From Streptomyces profundus (GTDB lineage Bacteria > Actinomycetota > Actinomycetes > Streptomycetales > Streptomycetaceae): DNA of 64,000 bases. The notes below the pieces were generated by a model. That model was not told the DNA's origin. It saw only the letters and a list, made by a program, of their open reading frames with translations, and did no database searches. This document shows, piece after piece, positions 36,301 to 56,529 of the stretch. The position numbers were made by a program, and so were the translations under genes. The stretch is taken from positions 6,507,501 through 6,571,500 of the forward strand of contig NZ_CP082362.1 in the NCBI RefSeq assembly GCF_020740535.1. Reading direction: 5' to 3'. Position 1 is the stretch's first letter, and each line of letters begins with the position of its first letter.

Positions 36301-38436
36301 ACCAGCCCGCCCGCCGGCACCGAGGACGTCGAGCTGAGCCTCTCGGAGGGCGAGCAGCCGGACGGCTTCGCACTCCACCCCGAGCTGTGGGACGGGCTCT
36401 GGCGGGCCGTGGCAGCGGAGGGCCGGAGCCCCGTCGGCTGGCGCGGGGTGCGCCTGTCCGGGGCGGGGGCCGCCACGCTGCGACTCCGGACCACCGCGCT
36501 CACCCCGGACACCGTCGCGGTGCACGCCACCGACCCGGACGGCGTGACGGTGCTCACCATCGACGCGGTGGTCCTGGGCGACATGGCCCCGCCGCCGTCG
36601 GCCGCCCGGGGCACCCTCTACACCGTGGACTGGGCGACCGTCCCGCATCCGGCGGCGCTGCTGACGGCGGATCCACTGGTGCACGAGGTGGTCACCGAGG
36701 GGCGGGACGCGGCCGAGGAGGCGCGTCTGGCCACCGAGCGGGCGTTGCGCTTCCTGACCGGCCTGCCAGCCGATCGGCCCGCCGTGGTCGTCACCAGGAA
36801 CGCGGTGGCCGCGCGGGCGAGGGATCGGGCCCCCGACCCGGCAGCCGCCGCGGTCTGGGGTCTGGTCCGCGTGGCCCAGCGGGAGTTGCCCCACCAGGTG
36901 GTTCTCCTCGACCTCGACCTTGACCTCGACCTTGACCGCGACGCCGCCACCGACCGCGCCACCGCCACCGTCACCGACCGTGACGCCGTCACCGAGCCGC
37001 GAGCGGTGGCGCGGGCGGCGCTGGCCACCGGCGAGACCCAACTGGCCTGGCGTGACGGCTCGTTCAGCACCCCCCGGCTCGCCAGGCGCGCTACGCCGCC
37101 GGCCCCGACCACGGCCGCGTTCGACCCGGAGGGCACCGTGCTGATCACGGGCGGCACCGGTGTTCTCGGCGGGCTGGTCGCGCGCCACCTGGTCGCCCGG
37201 CACGGCGTCCGGCACCTGTTGTTGGCCAGCCGCCGAGGGCCATCGGCGCCCGCCGCGAGCCCGCTGGTCGACGAACTCGGCGCTTCGGGCGCCACGGTGA
37301 CGGTCGCCGCCTGCGATGTCGGGGACCGGGAGGCCGTCGCCGAGCTGTTGGCGGCCATCCCCGACGCGCGTCCGCTCACCGCCGTCATCCACACGGCGGG
37401 CGTTCTCGACGACGCCACCCTCACCACCCTCACCCCCGACCAACTCGCCACCGCCCTGCGCCCCAAGGCCGACGCCGCCTGGCACCTGCACGAACTGACC
37501 CGCGACGCCGACCTCGCCGCCTTCGTCCTCTTCTCGTCCGCCTCCGGGCTCCTGGGCGTCCGGGGGCAGGCCAACTACGCGGCGGCCAACACCTTCCTCG
37601 ACGCCCTCGCCCAGCACCGGCACGCCCAGGGGCTGCCCGCCACCGCCCTCGCCTGGGGGTACTGGGCCGAGGCCAGCGGCATCACCGGCCATCTGTCCCA
37701 GGGGGACATCGCCCGACTGGCCCGCGAGGGGCTCGCCCCGATGGCCACCGAGTCCGCGTTGGAGCTGTTCGACCGCGCGTTGGGCGGCGGCCGGCCCCTG
37801 CTGGTCCCGGCCAGGCTCGCGCTGCCGGGGAGCGCGGAGGAGACGCCCGGGATACTCGCCGGACTGGCGAGCGGCCCGGGGCGGCGCCCCGGCGGCCGGC
37901 CGACGCCGGGAGGAGCCGGCCTCGTCGACGAGTTGGCGCGCCTCGACGCGCGCGAGCAGCGCGCGCGGCTGCTGGCCTATGTCCGTACCACCGCCGCCGT
38001 GGTGGCCGGCCACCCGTCGCCCGACCTCGTCGACCCCGAACGAGGCTTCCTCGCCTCCGGGTTCGACTCCATCACGGTGATCGACCTGCGCAACCGGCTC
38101 ACCCGTGAGACCGGACTGCCGTTGCCCACCACGCTGTTGCTTGACCATCCCACCCCCGTGGCCCTGGCGGAGTTCCTGCGGAGCCTGCTGACACGCCCCC
38201 AAACGCCGGACCCCACCGAGGAGTTGGACCGCATCGAGGCGGTGCTGACGCGGCTCGCGCCGGACGACGAGACGCGCGTCCGACTGGTCGGCCGGCTCTC
38301 GGACTTCCTCACCCGACTCGGCGAGCCACCGGCCGCACCGGGCGGCTCGGCGCCCGCCGATCTCACCGACCGGATCAGCTCGGCCACCAACGACGAGATC
38401 TTCGACTTCATCGACAACGAACTCGGCATCTCCTGA
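30361..38436 (+). CDS. Type I modular PKS A: loading module and extender module 1
   Basis: A protein of 2,691 residues. Loading module: KSQ (about 22-435), whose active-site Cys is replaced by Gln (DTGQSSS, Q182), so it decarboxylates rather than condenses; AT (about 540-860, S633 in GHSQGE, YASHS at 733-737, methylmalonyl type, giving a propionyl starter); ACP (S948). Module 1: KS (about 1007-1430, C1179); AT (S1614 in GHSVGE, HAFHS at 1711-1715, malonyl type); a DH region from about 1862 that lacks the catalytic His but keeps an Asp (D2011); KR (Rossmann LITGGTG near 2261, LDD at 2349-2351, Y2406, B-type); ACP (S2570); C-terminal docking domain. GTG 30361 has GGAGG at 10-nt spacing. TTA codons lie at 30457 and 34465. 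Confidence 0.97.
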   Translation: MRVMMKHVQHLSCQGKQDAEKEPVAVVGIACRLPGASSPEAFWKLLKNGESAITDAPATRFGDSFSRTWKGGFIDQVDHFDAAFFGVSPKAAAAMDPQQRLMLELSWEALEDAGIAPDRVRGERTGVFIGAMADDYAVLAHRQPPEAIGRHTLTGLSRALLANRVSHALNLRGPSLSVDTGQSSSLVAVHLACESLASGESTIALVGGVNLILAEESTLTAASFGALSPDGRCHTFDARANGYVRGEGGGLVVLKPLSHAVADGDRIHCVILGGAVNNDGAAEDLTVPSDEAQAELLRAALTGSGVRPDAVQYVELHGTGTRAGDPAEARALGAVHGRGRPEGKPLLVGSAKTNVGHLEGAAGIVGLLKTALSIRHATLPASLNFEAPPPEIPLDELRLRVQPAATDWPEPESPRIAGVSSFGVGGTNCHLVLAEAPTAPAPADPRPPADSQPLAWPLSGRTAEALSAQAQRLYDHLTARPGVAAGDIALSLATTRAAFEHRAVAVGGSRAELLDGLRTISAAGQAPNLVRGTADAGAGGTVLVFPGQGSQWPGMATQLLAESPVFAGHFHDCADALGPHLDFPLTEALHGAPGAPAWTDSGVVQPLLFAVMVSLARLWQHAGVEADAVIGHSQGEIAAAHLAGALSLEAAARVVATRGRVLARLDGRGGMASLPLPVEKVTELLRGYEDRLGVAAVNGPVSSVVSGEPAALDALLADCAARGVDARRIPMYYASHSPQVTAVREPVLAALAGITPTDAPVAFYSTVTGGPLATTELDAPYWYRNLREPVRFDLAVAAALADGHRRFVEASPHPVLAAGLRQLLERHPDAAAVSTLRRGDGGQRRFLLSAAALHARGGAVDWPRASGVTGSRVDLPHYAFQRVRHWLDTGHRRATPTPVGTAEEAPPRVISSQPVGELVADTTALVLGHPDASAVDPSRSFKDLGFDSVSAVELRDRLAEATGLPLPTTLTYDHPSPRAVVERLAAELSGTGGVPAPAAAATRHGDEPLAIVAVGGRWPGDVRTPEELWDLVVAERDAVGPFPEDRGWDLRGLYHPDPERPGASYVREGGFLSDVAGFDAGFFGISPREALAADPQQRLLLEVTWETLERAGIDPGTLSGAPVGVFVGATQQDYGPRLHQARDGSEGYALTGSQVSVASGRIAYTLGLAGPAVTVDTACSSSLVAVHLAAQSLRSGECDLAFAGGATVMATPGMFTEFSRQRGLAPDGRCKSFSAAADGTGWGEGAGLLLLERLSDAQRNGHPVLAVIRGSAVNQDGASNGLTAPSGPAQQRVIRQALANAGLAAHEVDAVEAHGTGTRLGDPIEAQALLATYGQDREVPLWLGSLKSNIGHTQAAAGVAGITKMVMALRAGLLPRTLHVDEPSEHVDWSAGSVELLTQARPWPAADRPRRAAVSSFGISGTNAHVVLEQAPLAQGHERPPRPGTPVPVLLSARSEAALRHQAARLGAFVREGDAEPVDVGFALATGRAVFGYRAGVVAGDRGELLAGLAAVAGGAGVVGQPVSGGVAFLFPGQGAQYLGMGRGLAEAFPVFGEALDGVLEQLDPGLRGVLWGGDAGVLNRTLHTQPALFAVEVALFRLLESWGVVPGFVAGHSVGEIVAAHVAGVLSLSDAVALVWARARLMDGLPSGGAMVAVEAVEEEVLPLLSSVVGVAAVNGPRAVVVSGEAAAVAAVGEHFRGLGRKTTSLKVSHAFHSPLMDPILEEFAATARRLTYHAPRIPLVAGGDVTDPDHWVRHIREPVRFHDHLTALGGHGVGVMVEVGPGATLTPHAPDATPLLRRDLPEVRSLLSGLTRLHTRGLTPDWRAFFEPLRPRPVALPTYPFQRSRYWLTPTTDQHHDNTHPFLPTTTRPADTDTRIHTGRLAPGRAADTTAVLLELALYAAGELDAVVSELTAHTALAVPEDSGLELQVIVSATEETGRWTVACFARREVDENEPAEEWIRHADGLLTGRAEPDGPQPTSPPAGTEDVELSLSEGEQPDGFALHPELWDGLWRAVAAEGRSPVGWRGVRLSGAGAATLRLRTTALTPDTVAVHATDPDGVTVLTIDAVVLGDMAPPPSAARGTLYTVDWATVPHPAALLTADPLVHEVVTEGRDAAEEARLATERALRFLTGLPADRPAVVVTRNAVAARARDRAPDPAAAAVWGLVRVAQRELPHQVVLLDLDLDLDLDRDAATDRATATVTDRDAVTEPRAVARAALATGETQLAWRDGSFSTPRLARRATPPAPTTAAFDPEGTVLITGGTGVLGGLVARHLVARHGVRHLLLASRRGPSAPAASPLVDELGASGATVTVAACDVGDREAVAELLAAIPDARPLTAVIHTAGVLDDATLTTLTPDQLATALRPKADAAWHLHELTRDADLAAFVLFSSASGLLGVRGQANYAAANTFLDALAQHRHAQGLPATALAWGYWAEASGITGHLSQGDIARLAREGLAPMATESALELFDRALGGGRPLLVPARLALPGSAEETPGILAGLASGPGRRPGGRPTPGGAGLVDELARLDAREQRARLLAYVRTTAAVVAGHPSPDLVDPERGFLASGFDSITVIDLRNRLTRETGLPLPTTLLLDHPTPVALAEFLRSLLTRPQTPDPTEELDRIEAVLTRLAPDDETRVRLVGRLSDFLTRLGEPPAAPGGSAPADLTDRISSATNDEIFDFIDNELGIS
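34791..35988 (+). repeat. AT repeat, copy 1 (module 1 malonyl AT)
   Basis: About 1.2 kb that recurs almost base for base 5,174 bp downstream at 39965-41162. It covers the malonyl AT, the linker and the first residues of the degenerate DH. I found one difference (T at 35835 against C at 41009); an exact alignment was not run. Codon use (GTG, TTG, GGG) differs from the C-ending codons around it. Confidence 0.9.
36907..36942 (+). repeat. Hexanucleotide tandem repeat in the module 1 KR region
   Basis: Six consecutive 6-bp units of CTCGAC/CTTGAC type (the last is CGCGAC) encode an alternating Leu-Asp run in the structural half of the KR. The unit length keeps the frame, so slippage would only change the loop length. 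Confidence 0.75.
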
Positions 38437-38453
38437 TCTCCGATGGGACTTCG

Positions 38454-41400
38454 ATGACCAACGACGACAGGCTCCGGACGTATCTCAACCGTGTCGCCAC
38501 CGATCTGCACCGCACACGGCAGCGGTTGCACCAAGTCGAGTCGGAGCGGACCGAGCCGATCGCGGTGATCGGCGTCGGCTGCCGCTACCCGGGTGGAGTC
38601 GCGAGCGCCGACGAGCTGTGGCGTCTGGTGGCCGAGGAACGCGACGCGGTGGGCCCGATGCCGACCGACCGTGGCTGGGACGTCGATGGCCTGCACGACC
38701 CGGACGGCGGTCCCGGTACCTCCATCGCCGGGGAGGGCGGGTTCCTCTCCGATGTGGCCGGGTTCGACGCCGAGTTCTTCGGGATCAGCCCACGTGAGGC
38801 CCTGGCGATGGACCCGCAGCAGCGGCTGCTGCTTGAGGTCGCCTGGGAGGCGCTGGAGCATGCCGGGATCGATCCGACCACGCTGCGCGGCAGCGCCACC
38901 GGGGTCTTCGCCGGCGCGTCGGCACAGGACTACGGCCCCCGCCTGCACGAGGGGAAGACGGCGGGCACCGAGGGCTATCTGCTCACCGGCGGTCACACCA
39001 GCGTGGCCTCGGGCCGCATCGCCTACACCCTGGGGCTGAACGGGCCAGCGGTCACCATCGACACCGCGTGCTCGTCCTCGCTGGTCGCGGTCCATCTGGC
39101 CGCGCAGGAACTCCGCAACGGCGCCTGCGGTCTGGCGCTCGCCGGCGGGGTGACGGTGATGCCGACCCCGGGGCTCTTCCTGGAGTTCTCCCGGCAGCGG
39201 GGGCTGGCTCCTGACGGGCGGTGCAAGTCGTTCTCGGCGGCGGCCGACGGGACGGGGTGGGGCGAGGGCGCGGGGCTGCTCCTGTTGGAGCGGCTCTCCG
39301 ACGCCCGGCGCAACGGCCATCCCGTCCTGGCCGTGATCCGGGGCAGCGCGGTGAACTCCGATGGCACCAGCAGCCAGTTGACGGCGCCGAACGGTCCGGC
39401 GCAGGAGCGGGTGATTCGGCAGGCGTTGGCGAATGCCGGGCTTTCGGCTCATGAGGTGGACGCGGTGGAGGCGCATGGGACGGGGACGCGTCTGGGGGAT
39501 CCGATCGAGGCGCAGGCGCTGCTGGCCACCTATGGCCAGGGACGTGAGGTGCCGCTGTGGTTGGGGTCGTTGAAGTCGAACATCGGGCACACGCAGGCGG
39601 CTGCCGGGGTCGCTGGGATCATCAAGATGGCCCTGGCCATGCGAACGGGGACGCTGCCTCGGACGTTGCATGTCGATGAGCCGTCCGGGCATGTGGACTG
39701 GTCGGCGGGGTCCGTCGAGCTGTTGACGGAGGCGCGGCCCTGGCCGGCGGCCGACCGGCCGCGCCGCGCCGCCGTGTCGTCCTTCGGTATCAGCGGCACC
39801 AACGCCCATCTCATCCTCGAACAGGCACCACCAGCGGAGACGGTCGAGTCGCGGCCCGAGACGACGGGGCCAGTCCCGGTCGTGCTGTCGGCGAAGACCC
39901 CCGAGGCGCTGGCCGAACAGGCGGCGCGGTTGGGCGCGTTGGTCCGGGGCTCCGAGGTTCCGCCGGTGGATGTCGGGTTCGCGTTGGCGACGGGGCGTGC
40001 GGTGTTTGGGTATCGGGCGGGGGTGGTCGCTGGTGATCGTGGGGAGTTGCTTGCGGGGTTGGCGGCGGTGGCGGGGGGTGCGGGGGTGGTTGGTCAGCCG
40101 GTTTCGGGTGGTGTGGCGTTTTTGTTTCCGGGTCAGGGTGCTCAGTATCTGGGCATGGGGCGTGGGTTGGCGGAGGCGTTTCCGGTCTTTGGTGAGGCGT
40201 TGGATGGGGTGTTGGAGCAGCTTGATCCGGGGTTGCGGGGGGTGCTGTGGGGTGGTGATGCCGGGGTGTTGAATCGGACGCTTCACACGCAGCCGGCGTT
40301 GTTCGCGGTTGAGGTGGCGTTGTTTCGGTTGTTGGAGAGTTGGGGTGTGGTTCCGGGTTTTGTGGCGGGTCATTCGGTGGGGGAGATCGTGGCGGCGCAT
40401 GTGGCGGGTGTGTTGTCGTTGTCGGATGCCGTGGCGTTGGTGTGGGCGCGGGCTCGGTTGATGGATGGTCTGCCGTCGGGTGGTGCGATGGTGGCGGTTG
40501 AGGCGGTGGAGGAGGAGGTTCTTCCGTTGCTTTCGTCGGTGGTGGGTGTCGCGGCGGTGAACGGGCCTCGTGCGGTGGTGGTTTCGGGGGAGGCGGCGGC
40601 GGTTGCGGCGGTGGGTGAGCATTTTCGGGGTCTGGGGCGGAAGACCACGTCGCTCAAGGTGTCGCATGCCTTCCATTCGCCGTTGATGGATCCGATTCTT
40701 GAGGAGTTCGCGGCCACGGCCCGTCGGCTCACGTATCACGCGCCGCGTATTCCGTTGGTGGCGGGTGGGGATGTCACCGATCCCGATCACTGGGTGCGGC
40801 ATATCCGCGAGCCCGTCCGCTTCCATGATCACCTCACTGCTCTGGGTGGGCATGGTGTGGGCGTCATGGTCGAGGTCGGGCCCGGTGCCACGCTCACCCC
40901 GCACGCGCCTGACGCCACGCCGTTGCTGCGGCGTGACCTGCCCGAGGTCCGTTCCCTGCTCAGCGGGCTCACCCGTCTCCACACCCGGGGGCTCACCCCG
41001 GACTGGCGCGCCTTCTTCGAGCCCCTCCGACCCCGACCCGTCGCCCTCCCGACCTACCCCTTCCAACGCTCCCGCTACTGGCTGACCCCCACCACCGACC
41101 AACACCACGACAACACCCACCCGTTCCTGCCCACCACCACCCGACCCGCCGACACCGACACCGAGATCCACACCGTCCGTCTCACCCCCGGAAGCCATGC
41201 CTGGCTCGACCGTGGCGCACTGGTCCCCGGCTCCGTCCTGGTCGAACTCGCCCTGCGCGTCGGCGTGGACACCGACCGGCACGCGGTGCGCGAGCTGGTC
41301 GCCCACGAGCCGTTGCTCGTCCCCGAGACCGGGGGCCTGGAACTCCAGGTGATCGTCGACGGCGAGGGCGCGTTCACCGTGCACGCCCGCCCGGACGGCG

Positions 41401-44400
41401 ACGGCGAATGGCGCAGGCACGCCGCTGGCCGGCTGGGCACGGAGCCGGCGGCGACGCCGACGCCGGGCGAGAGCGCGGGAGAGGTGGCGCTGCCGCCCGA
41501 ACAGGCGGGCCAAGCCTTCCTGTTGCACCCGGCGCTGCTGGACGACGCCGTGCGGTCCGTGGCCCCGGACGGGACGGTGCCGATCGCCTGGCACGATGTG
41601 ACGCTTCGGTCGCCGGGCGCCGAAGCGGGCCAGGTGCGGGTGGCGCACACCGGCCAGGACCGCGCGGCGCTGACCTTGCTCACCCCCGCCGGCGAACCGC
41701 TGGCCGATCTGGGCTCGGTCGTCTTCGGCCCCGCGCCCACCGTCGCCCATCTGGAGGCGCTCCACGAGCTGCGGTGGACCGAGGTCCCCACCGCCGAAGA
41801 GGGGCCGACGCCCGACGCCGATGAGGCGGACGTGGTCTGGCTGCGCGCCCCCGAGCCGGCCGGCGAGGCACCGCGGGAGGCGGCGCGCCGAGCGACGGCC
41901 GAGGTGCTGGCCGGCCTCCGCGCCTGGCTCGAAGAGCCCCCCAACGAAGGGCCGTTGGCGGTGCTCACCCGGGGCGCGGTGGCGGTGCGCGACGACGAGT
42001 CCCCCGATCCGGCGGGCGCGGCGGTGTGGGGGCTGGCCAGGACGGCGGCGACCGAGCACCCCGGGCGCGTCCTGCTGCTCGATGTGGCGCCCGACGCCGG
42101 GGACGAGGCTCCCGCGCGTGCCCTCGCCGTCGCCCGTGCGACCGGCGAACCGCAGGTGGCGCTCCGAGGCGAGCTGGCGTTTGTGCCCAGACTGGCCCGC
42201 TCCCGCCCGACGGCGGGCGCCGGACGTCCCCTCGACCCGGCGGGCACCGTGCTGGTCACCGGCGCGTTCGGCACGCTCGGTGGGCTGACGGCCCGCCATC
42301 TCGTCGCCGAACACGGCGTCCGCCGGCTGCTGTTGACCGGCCGCCGGGGCGCCGAGGCACCCGGCGCCGACCGACTGCTCGCCGAGCTGGCCGAAGCGGG
42401 CGCCGAGGCCACGGCCGTGGCCTGCGACGTCGGGGATCGGGCAGCGGTGGCCGCGCTGTTGGCGGCCATCCCCGACGCCCATCCGCTCACCGCCGTCATC
42501 CACACGGCGGGCGTTCTCGACGACGCCACCCTCACCACCCTCACCCCCGACCGGCTCACCGCCGTGCTGCGTCCCAAGGCCGACGCCGCCTGGCACCTGC
42601 ACGAACTGACCCGCGACGCCGACCTCGCGGCCTTCGTCCTCTTCTCGTCGGCGGCCGGCACCTTCGGCACGGCCGGGCAGGCCAACTACGCGGCGGCCAA
42701 CGCGTTTCTCGACGCCCTCGCCCAGCACCGGCACGCCCAGGGGCTGCCCGCCACCGCCCTCGCCTGGGGCCCATGGACCTCGGACGGCGGGATGACCGCG
42801 CACCTCACGGACACGGACCGTGGCCGACTGGCCAGGCTCGGCTTCCGCCCTCTGACGCCGGATGCCGGTCTCGCGCTGTTCGACGCGGGGCTGCGCGGCG
42901 AGCGCCCGGTCCTGCTGCCGTTCCGGCTCGATGCCGCCGCCGTGCGGGCGGCCGGGGTGCCGTCCGTGCTGCGCGGGCTCACCAAGTCGCCGGTCAAGCG
43001 GGGGACTTCGGGTGTCGAACGGCTGGTCGGGCTCGCTCCCCAGGAGCGCCGGACGGCGCTGCTGAGCCTGGTCCGCACCGCCGTGGCCGAGGTCCTGGGG
43101 CATACCGCCCCGGGGGCCGTCCAGGCGAACCGCACCTTCCGCGATCTGGGCTTCGACTCGCTGACCGCCGTGGAGCTGCGGAACCGGCTGACCGACCTCC
43201 TCGGAGTCGACCTCTCCGCCACCCTGACCTTCGACTACCCCACCCCTGCCGAGCTGGCCGCCCATCTGGACGAGCGGCTGCCAGGAAATGCCGGCGGCGC
43301 CACCGGGACGCGGCCGGCGAGCGGGCCGACCGCCCCGGCCGACGAGCCGATCGCCCTCGTCAGCATGGCCTGCCGGTTCCCCGGCGCGGCCGACTCGCCC
43401 GAGGCGCTGTGGCGACTGCTCGCCGATGGCGTCGACACCGTGGCGGACTTCCCCACGGACCGGGGCTGGGATCCCGACCTGTTCGATCCGGACCCGGCCC
43501 GCGTCGGGAAGTCGACCACCAGCCGGGGGGCGTTCCTCTACGAGGCGGCCGAGTTCGACCCGGAGTTCTTCGGGATGTCGCCGCGTGAGGCGTTGGCGAC
43601 CGATCCGCAGCAGCGGCTGCTGTTGGAGGTCGCCTGGGAGGCCGTCGAACGGGCCCGCATCGCCCCGGCGAGCCTGCGCGGCAGCCGGGCCGGGGTCTTC
43701 GCGGGGACCAATGTCCAGGACTACGGGCGGACGCAGTCGCCGCCCGACGAGCTGGAGGGATACCTCGGCATCGGGAACGCGGGCAGCGTGCTCTCCGGTC
43801 GGGTGGCCTACACGTTCGGGTTCGAGGGGCCGGCGGTGACGGTGGACACGGCGTGCTCGTCGTCGTTGGTGGCGGTGCATCTGGCGGCGCAGTCGTTGCG
43901 TTCGGGTGAGTCGGATCTGGCGTTGGCGGGTGGGGTCACGGTGATGTCGACGCCTGGGGAGTTCATCGAGTTCTCGCGGCAGCGGGGGTTGGCTCCTGAT
44001 GGGCGGTGCAAGGCGTTCGCGGCGGCTGCCGACGGCACCGGCTGGGGTGAGGGTGCGGGGATGTTGTTGTTGGAGCGGTTGTCGGACGCGCGGCGGAACG
44101 GTCATCCGGTGCTCGCGGTGATGCGGGGGAGTGCGGTCAATCAGGATGGTGCGTCCAACGGGTTGACGGCGCCGAATGGTCCGGCGCAGGAGCGGGTGAT
44201 TCGGCAGGCGTTGGCGAACGCGGGGCTTGCGGCTCGTGAGGTGGACGCGGTGGAGGCGCATGGGACGGGGACGCGTCTGGGGGATCCGATCGAGGCGCAG
44301 GCGCTGCTGGCCACCTACGGTCAGGATCGTGAAGTGCCGCTGTGGCTGGGGTCGTTGAAGTCCAACATCGGGCACACCCAGGCGGCTGCCGGGGTCGCTG

Positions 44401-47400
44401 GGATCATCAAGATGGTGCTGGCCCTTGAGCATGGGCTGCTGCCTCGGACGTTGCATGTCGATGAGCCGTCCGGGCATGTGGACTGGTCGGCGGGGTCCGT
44501 CGAGCTGTTGACGCAGGCGCGGCCCTGGCCGGCGGCCGACCGGCCGCGCCGCGCCGCCGTGTCGTCCTTCGGCGTCAGCGGCACCAACGCCCATGTGATC
44601 CTGGAGCAGGCACCGGCGGAGTCCGCCCCGTCGGACGAGGCGCCGAGCGCGCCCGCCGTGATCCCCTGGACGCTCTCCGCCCGCACCCCCCAGGCCCTGG
44701 CCGAGCAGGCCGCCCGACTGGCCACGGCCCTGAGCGAGCGGCGGGCCAACCCGGTCGACATCGGCTACTCGTTGGCGACCACCAGGAACGCCCTCGACCA
44801 CCGCGCCGTGGTCATCGGCTCCGACGAGGAGGAGCTGCTGACGGGGCTGCGAGCCCTCGCCGACGACCGGCCGGCCACCGGACTGGTCCGCGAGGTCGTG
44901 ACCCCGGGCGGCCTCGCGTTCCTCTTCACGGGTCAGGGCAGTCAACGTGTCGGGATGGGGGCTGAACTCCACCGTGTCTTCCCGGTGTTCGCCGGGGCTT
45001 TTGACGAGGTGTGTGCCGAAGTGGACGGGCGGTTGGCCGGGTTGGCGGGTCGTTCGCTTCGGGAGGTGGTGTTCGACGTGGGGGAGCCGGATGCCGTCCA
45101 CCGTACGATCCACACGCAGCCGGCGTTGTTCGCGATCGAGGTGGCGTTGTTCCGGTTGTTGGAGAGCCTGGGTGTGGTTCCGGATTCGGTGGCGGGTCAT
45201 TCGGTGGGGGAGATCGCGGCGGCGCATGTGGCGGGTGTGTTGTCGTTGTCGGATGCCGTGGCGTTGGTGTCGGCGCGGGCTCGGTTGATGGATGGTCTGC
45301 CGTCGGGTGGTGCGATGGCGGCGGTTGAGGCGGTGGAGGAGGAGGTTCTTCCGTTGCTCTCGTCGGTGGTGGGTGTCGCGGCGGTGAACGGGCCTCGTGC
45401 GGTGGTGGTTTCGGGGGAGGCGGCGGCGGTTGCGGCGGTGGGTGAGCATTTTCGGGGTCTGGGGCGGAAGACCACGTCGCTCAAGGTGTCGCATGCCTTC
45501 CATTCGCCGTTGATGGATCCGATTCTTGAGGAGTTCGCGGCCACGGCCCGTCGGCTTACGTATCACGCGCCGCGTATTCCGTTGGTGGCGGGTGGGGATG
45601 TCACCGATCCCGATCACTGGGTGCGGCATATCCGCGAGCCCGTCCGCTTCCACGACACCGTCCAGGCCCTCGCCCCGCACACCAGCGGCTGGATCGAGAT
45701 CGGCCCCGACGCCGTCCTCACCACCCTGGTGCGGGAGGCACTGCCAGGCGACCACATCGCGGTGCCGACGCTCCGCCGCGATCACCCGGAGGCGACAACG
45801 GTGCTGGCCGCCCTCGGCCGGCTGCACGCCGGGGGACAGGAGGTGAGCTGGGAGCGGGTGTTCGAAGGAAGCGGGGGGCGCGCGGTCGACCTGCCCACCT
45901 ATGCCTTCCAACGGCAGCGGTACTGGCTCACCCCCGTCGAACCCGCCCGCGAGGACGCCACGCGGGGCTCGGCCGACGGCGCGTTCTGGGCGACGGTCGC
46001 GGACGGCGACGCCAACGGCCTCGCCGAAACCCTGGGGCTCGACGAGTCGTCGCTCACCACCGTGCTGCCCGCGCTCTCCGCGTGGTGGAGCAGGACCCGG
46101 ACGACGACGGCCGCCGACTCGTGGCGCTACCGCGTGCTGTGGCGGCCCCTCGCCGGCCGGCCGTCGACCCGGCCGCCCGCCGAACGGGACTGGCTGCTGC
46201 TCGTCCCGGCGGGACGGGCGGCGGACCCCTGGGCCACCGCCCTGGTCGACGGGCTGACGGCGCGACGGGACCGGGTGCGGATCGTGCCGGTCGAACAAGC
46301 CGACTCCGACCGGCACGCGCTGGCCCGGAACATCGAGGACGCCGGAGGACCGGGCGACGGCGTGCTGTCCCTGCTGGCCCTGGAGAGCGGCGCGCACCCC
46401 GACCACCCCGGGGTCCCCTGGTCGGCCGCTGCCGGCCTGGGGCTGGTCCAGGCCCTGGACGACCTCGCGGGCGCCGCTCCTCTGTGGACCCTGACCAGGG
46501 GCGCCCAGATGGCCGGCCCCGGAGACCGGATCAGCACCCCCGAACAGGCGTTGACCTGGGGCTTCGCCGGCATCGCCGAGGTGGAGAGCCCACAGCGCCA
46601 GGGAGGTCTGATCGATCTGCCGGCGGCGCCGGACGAGCGGTCGGTCGCCCGGGTGGTCGAGGTGCTCGGCGCGCCGGGCGACGAGCGGGAGTTCGCCGTC
46701 CGCGCCGGCGGCGTGCTGGTCCGCCGGCTGGTCCAGGCGCCGGTCCCGGCGCGGGACGGCGGCCGTCGGTGGCGGCCAGGCGGCACCGTGCTGGTCACCG
46801 GCGGCAGCGGGGCGCTTGCCGCACATGTGGCGCGCTGGCTGGCGCGCGCCGGCGCAGACCACCTGCTGCTCCTCAGCCGACGCGGCGCCGAGGCGCCGGG
46901 CGCCGACGCGCTGGCGGCCGAACTCACCGAGGCGGGCGCCGAGGTGACCTTCGCGGCGTGCGACGTCGCCGACCGCGAGCGGCTCGCCGAGGTGCTGGCC
47001 GCCATCCCGGACCGCCATCCGCTGAGCGCGGTGGTGCACACGGCGGCCCTGCTGGACGACGCGTTGATCCCGGATCTGACCGTGGCCCAGCAGGAGCGCG
47101 CGCTGCGCGTCAAGGCCGGTGGTGCCAGGAACCTGCACGAGCTGACCCGTTCCATGCCGCTGTCGGCGTTTGTCCTCTTCTCGTCGATCACCGCCTTCTG
47201 CGGGATCAGCGGGCAGGGGAACTACGCGCCCGGCAACGCGTTCCTCGACGCCCTCGCCGAGCAGCGGCGGGCCGACGGCCTGCCGGCCACCTCGATCGCC
47301 TGGGGCTTCTGGGGCGGGGGCGGCATCGCCGACGAACGCAGCGAGGCGATGTTCCGCCGGTACGGACAGCGTCCGATGGACCCCGAGATCGCCGTCACCG

Positions 47401-48089
47401 CGCTCTCCAGGGCCCTTGACCTGGACGAGACGCGGGTCGGGGTCTTCGACGTGGACTGGGCGACCTACGGGCGGGTCAGGCCGCACCCGCTGCTGGGCGA
47501 GCTGCCCGGCGTGTCAGGGCGGGCGCCCGCGTCCGGCGGCGGGGCCGGGCCGCGCCGCCAGGAGGCGGGCGGGTTGGCCGAACGGCTCGCCGCGCTGCCG
47601 GAGAAGGACCATCTGCACGCCCTGCTCGACCTGGTGCGCGGCCAGGTGGCCGCCGTGCGGGGCCACGCCTCGCCCGACGACGTCGAGCCGGGACGCCCGT
47701 TCCGGGAGCAGGGCTTCGACTCGCTGAGCGCCGTCGAACTGCGGAACCGTCTCGCCGCCGAGACCGGTTTCCGGCTGCCGGCCACCCTGCTCTACGACCA
47801 CCCGTCGCCGACGGCGGTCGCCACCCATCTGCGGGACCGGCTGGCGCCCCGCCCCGACCCCGCGGCATCGCTCTTCGCCGAACTGGACCGGCTCGACGCG
47901 GCGTTGGCCGCCTCCGAGGTCACCCCGCCGGACCGGGAACGCGCGGCGGTCCGGCTGCGGGACCTGCTGGCACGGTGCGGAAACCCGGGCGGCGGCGACC
48001 CGGGCACGGATGTGAGCCGCGACCGGCTGCTGGCCGCGGACGACGCGGACCTCATCGACTTCATCGGCAACGAGCTGGGCATTTCCTGA
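38454..48089 (+). CDS. Type I modular PKS B: extender modules 2 and 3
   Basis: A protein of 3,211 residues with an N-terminal docking coil (1-33). Module 2: KS (C206); malonyl AT (S641, HAFHS at 738-742); a DH remnant from about 889 without the catalytic His but with D1030; KR ([14 protein letters not shown] at 1264-1277, LDD present, Y1412); ACP (S1569). Module 3: KS (from about 1631, C1801); malonyl AT (S2250, HAFHS from 2347); a dimerisation element (FWATVADGD...) then KR (2777 on, LDD at 2867-2869, Y2924) whose nucleotide loop reads [11 protein letters not shown] (S3090); C-terminal docking domain. It lies 17 bp after PKS A. Predicted work: two malonate extensions, both reduced to hydroxyls. 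Confidence 0.97.
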   Translation: MTNDDRLRTYLNRVATDLHRTRQRLHQVESERTEPIAVIGVGCRYPGGVASADELWRLVAEERDAVGPMPTDRGWDVDGLHDPDGGPGTSIAGEGGFLSDVAGFDAEFFGISPREALAMDPQQRLLLEVAWEALEHAGIDPTTLRGSATGVFAGASAQDYGPRLHEGKTAGTEGYLLTGGHTSVASGRIAYTLGLNGPAVTIDTACSSSLVAVHLAAQELRNGACGLALAGGVTVMPTPGLFLEFSRQRGLAPDGRCKSFSAAADGTGWGEGAGLLLLERLSDARRNGHPVLAVIRGSAVNSDGTSSQLTAPNGPAQERVIRQALANAGLSAHEVDAVEAHGTGTRLGDPIEAQALLATYGQGREVPLWLGSLKSNIGHTQAAAGVAGIIKMALAMRTGTLPRTLHVDEPSGHVDWSAGSVELLTEARPWPAADRPRRAAVSSFGISGTNAHLILEQAPPAETVESRPETTGPVPVVLSAKTPEALAEQAARLGALVRGSEVPPVDVGFALATGRAVFGYRAGVVAGDRGELLAGLAAVAGGAGVVGQPVSGGVAFLFPGQGAQYLGMGRGLAEAFPVFGEALDGVLEQLDPGLRGVLWGGDAGVLNRTLHTQPALFAVEVALFRLLESWGVVPGFVAGHSVGEIVAAHVAGVLSLSDAVALVWARARLMDGLPSGGAMVAVEAVEEEVLPLLSSVVGVAAVNGPRAVVVSGEAAAVAAVGEHFRGLGRKTTSLKVSHAFHSPLMDPILEEFAATARRLTYHAPRIPLVAGGDVTDPDHWVRHIREPVRFHDHLTALGGHGVGVMVEVGPGATLTPHAPDATPLLRRDLPEVRSLLSGLTRLHTRGLTPDWRAFFEPLRPRPVALPTYPFQRSRYWLTPTTDQHHDNTHPFLPTTTRPADTDTEIHTVRLTPGSHAWLDRGALVPGSVLVELALRVGVDTDRHAVRELVAHEPLLVPETGGLELQVIVDGEGAFTVHARPDGDGEWRRHAAGRLGTEPAATPTPGESAGEVALPPEQAGQAFLLHPALLDDAVRSVAPDGTVPIAWHDVTLRSPGAEAGQVRVAHTGQDRAALTLLTPAGEPLADLGSVVFGPAPTVAHLEALHELRWTEVPTAEEGPTPDADEADVVWLRAPEPAGEAPREAARRATAEVLAGLRAWLEEPPNEGPLAVLTRGAVAVRDDESPDPAGAAVWGLARTAATEHPGRVLLLDVAPDAGDEAPARALAVARATGEPQVALRGELAFVPRLARSRPTAGAGRPLDPAGTVLVTGAFGTLGGLTARHLVAEHGVRRLLLTGRRGAEAPGADRLLAELAEAGAEATAVACDVGDRAAVAALLAAIPDAHPLTAVIHTAGVLDDATLTTLTPDRLTAVLRPKADAAWHLHELTRDADLAAFVLFSSAAGTFGTAGQANYAAANAFLDALAQHRHAQGLPATALAWGPWTSDGGMTAHLTDTDRGRLARLGFRPLTPDAGLALFDAGLRGERPVLLPFRLDAAAVRAAGVPSVLRGLTKSPVKRGTSGVERLVGLAPQERRTALLSLVRTAVAEVLGHTAPGAVQANRTFRDLGFDSLTAVELRNRLTDLLGVDLSATLTFDYPTPAELAAHLDERLPGNAGGATGTRPASGPTAPADEPIALVSMACRFPGAADSPEALWRLLADGVDTVADFPTDRGWDPDLFDPDPARVGKSTTSRGAFLYEAAEFDPEFFGMSPREALATDPQQRLLLEVAWEAVERARIAPASLRGSRAGVFAGTNVQDYGRTQSPPDELEGYLGIGNAGSVLSGRVAYTFGFEGPAVTVDTACSSSLVAVHLAAQSLRSGESDLALAGGVTVMSTPGEFIEFSRQRGLAPDGRCKAFAAAADGTGWGEGAGMLLLERLSDARRNGHPVLAVMRGSAVNQDGASNGLTAPNGPAQERVIRQALANAGLAAREVDAVEAHGTGTRLGDPIEAQALLATYGQDREVPLWLGSLKSNIGHTQAAAGVAGIIKMVLALEHGLLPRTLHVDEPSGHVDWSAGSVELLTQARPWPAADRPRRAAVSSFGVSGTNAHVILEQAPAESAPSDEAPSAPAVIPWTLSARTPQALAEQAARLATALSERRANPVDIGYSLATTRNALDHRAVVIGSDEEELLTGLRALADDRPATGLVREVVTPGGLAFLFTGQGSQRVGMGAELHRVFPVFAGAFDEVCAEVDGRLAGLAGRSLREVVFDVGEPDAVHRTIHTQPALFAIEVALFRLLESLGVVPDSVAGHSVGEIAAAHVAGVLSLSDAVALVSARARLMDGLPSGGAMAAVEAVEEEVLPLLSSVVGVAAVNGPRAVVVSGEAAAVAAVGEHFRGLGRKTTSLKVSHAFHSPLMDPILEEFAATARRLTYHAPRIPLVAGGDVTDPDHWVRHIREPVRFHDTVQALAPHTSGWIEIGPDAVLTTLVREALPGDHIAVPTLRRDHPEATTVLAALGRLHAGGQEVSWERVFEGSGGRAVDLPTYAFQRQRYWLTPVEPAREDATRGSADGAFWATVADGDANGLAETLGLDESSLTTVLPALSAWWSRTRTTTAADSWRYRVLWRPLAGRPSTRPPAERDWLLLVPAGRAADPWATALVDGLTARRDRVRIVPVEQADSDRHALARNIEDAGGPGDGVLSLLALESGAHPDHPGVPWSAAAGLGLVQALDDLAGAAPLWTLTRGAQMAGPGDRISTPEQALTWGFAGIAEVESPQRQGGLIDLPAAPDERSVARVVEVLGAPGDEREFAVRAGGVLVRRLVQAPVPARDGGRRWRPGGTVLVTGGSGALAAHVARWLARAGADHLLLLSRRGAEAPGADALAAELTEAGAEVTFAACDVADRERLAEVLAAIPDRHPLSAVVHTAALLDDALIPDLTVAQQERALRVKAGGARNLHELTRSMPLSAFVLFSSITAFCGISGQGNYAPGNAFLDALAEQRRADGLPATSIAWGFWGGGGIADERSEAMFRRYGQRPMDPEIAVTALSRALDLDETRVGVFDVDWATYGRVRPHPLLGELPGVSGRAPASGGGAGPRRQEAGGLAERLAALPEKDHLHALLDLVRGQVAAVRGHASPDDVEPGRPFREQGFDSLSAVELRNRLAAETGFRLPATLLYDHPSPTAVATHLRDRLAPRPDPAASLFAELDRLDAALAASEVTPPDRERAAVRLRDLLARCGNPGGGDPGTDVSRDRLLAADDADLIDFIGNELGIS
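39965..41162 (+). repeat. AT repeat, copy 2 (module 2 malonyl AT)
   Basis: The partner of 34791-35988, in the same frame and position within its module. The two copies diverge immediately outside these bounds. Confidence 0.9.
44914..45729 (+). repeat. AT repeat, module 3 malonyl AT (pair with module 6)
   Basis: About 816 bp nearly identical to 58219-59034 in PKS D. Its central part, from the HTQPALFA region to the HIREPVRFH region, is also almost identical to the module 1 and 2 ATs, so all four malonyl ATs share a core. Confidence 0.85.
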
Positions 48090-48102
48090 GAGGCGAGGGA
48101 CC

Positions 48103-56525
<8,423 letters not shown>

Positions 56526-56529
<4 letters not shown>

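Noticed and set aside
37977..47486. A very long open frame on the minus strand across the PKS genes
   Set aside because: It lies antisense to PKS A/B and carries Arg/His/Gly-rich, low-complexity protein with no domain. It is open only because of the high GC third positions and skewed codons of the real genes.
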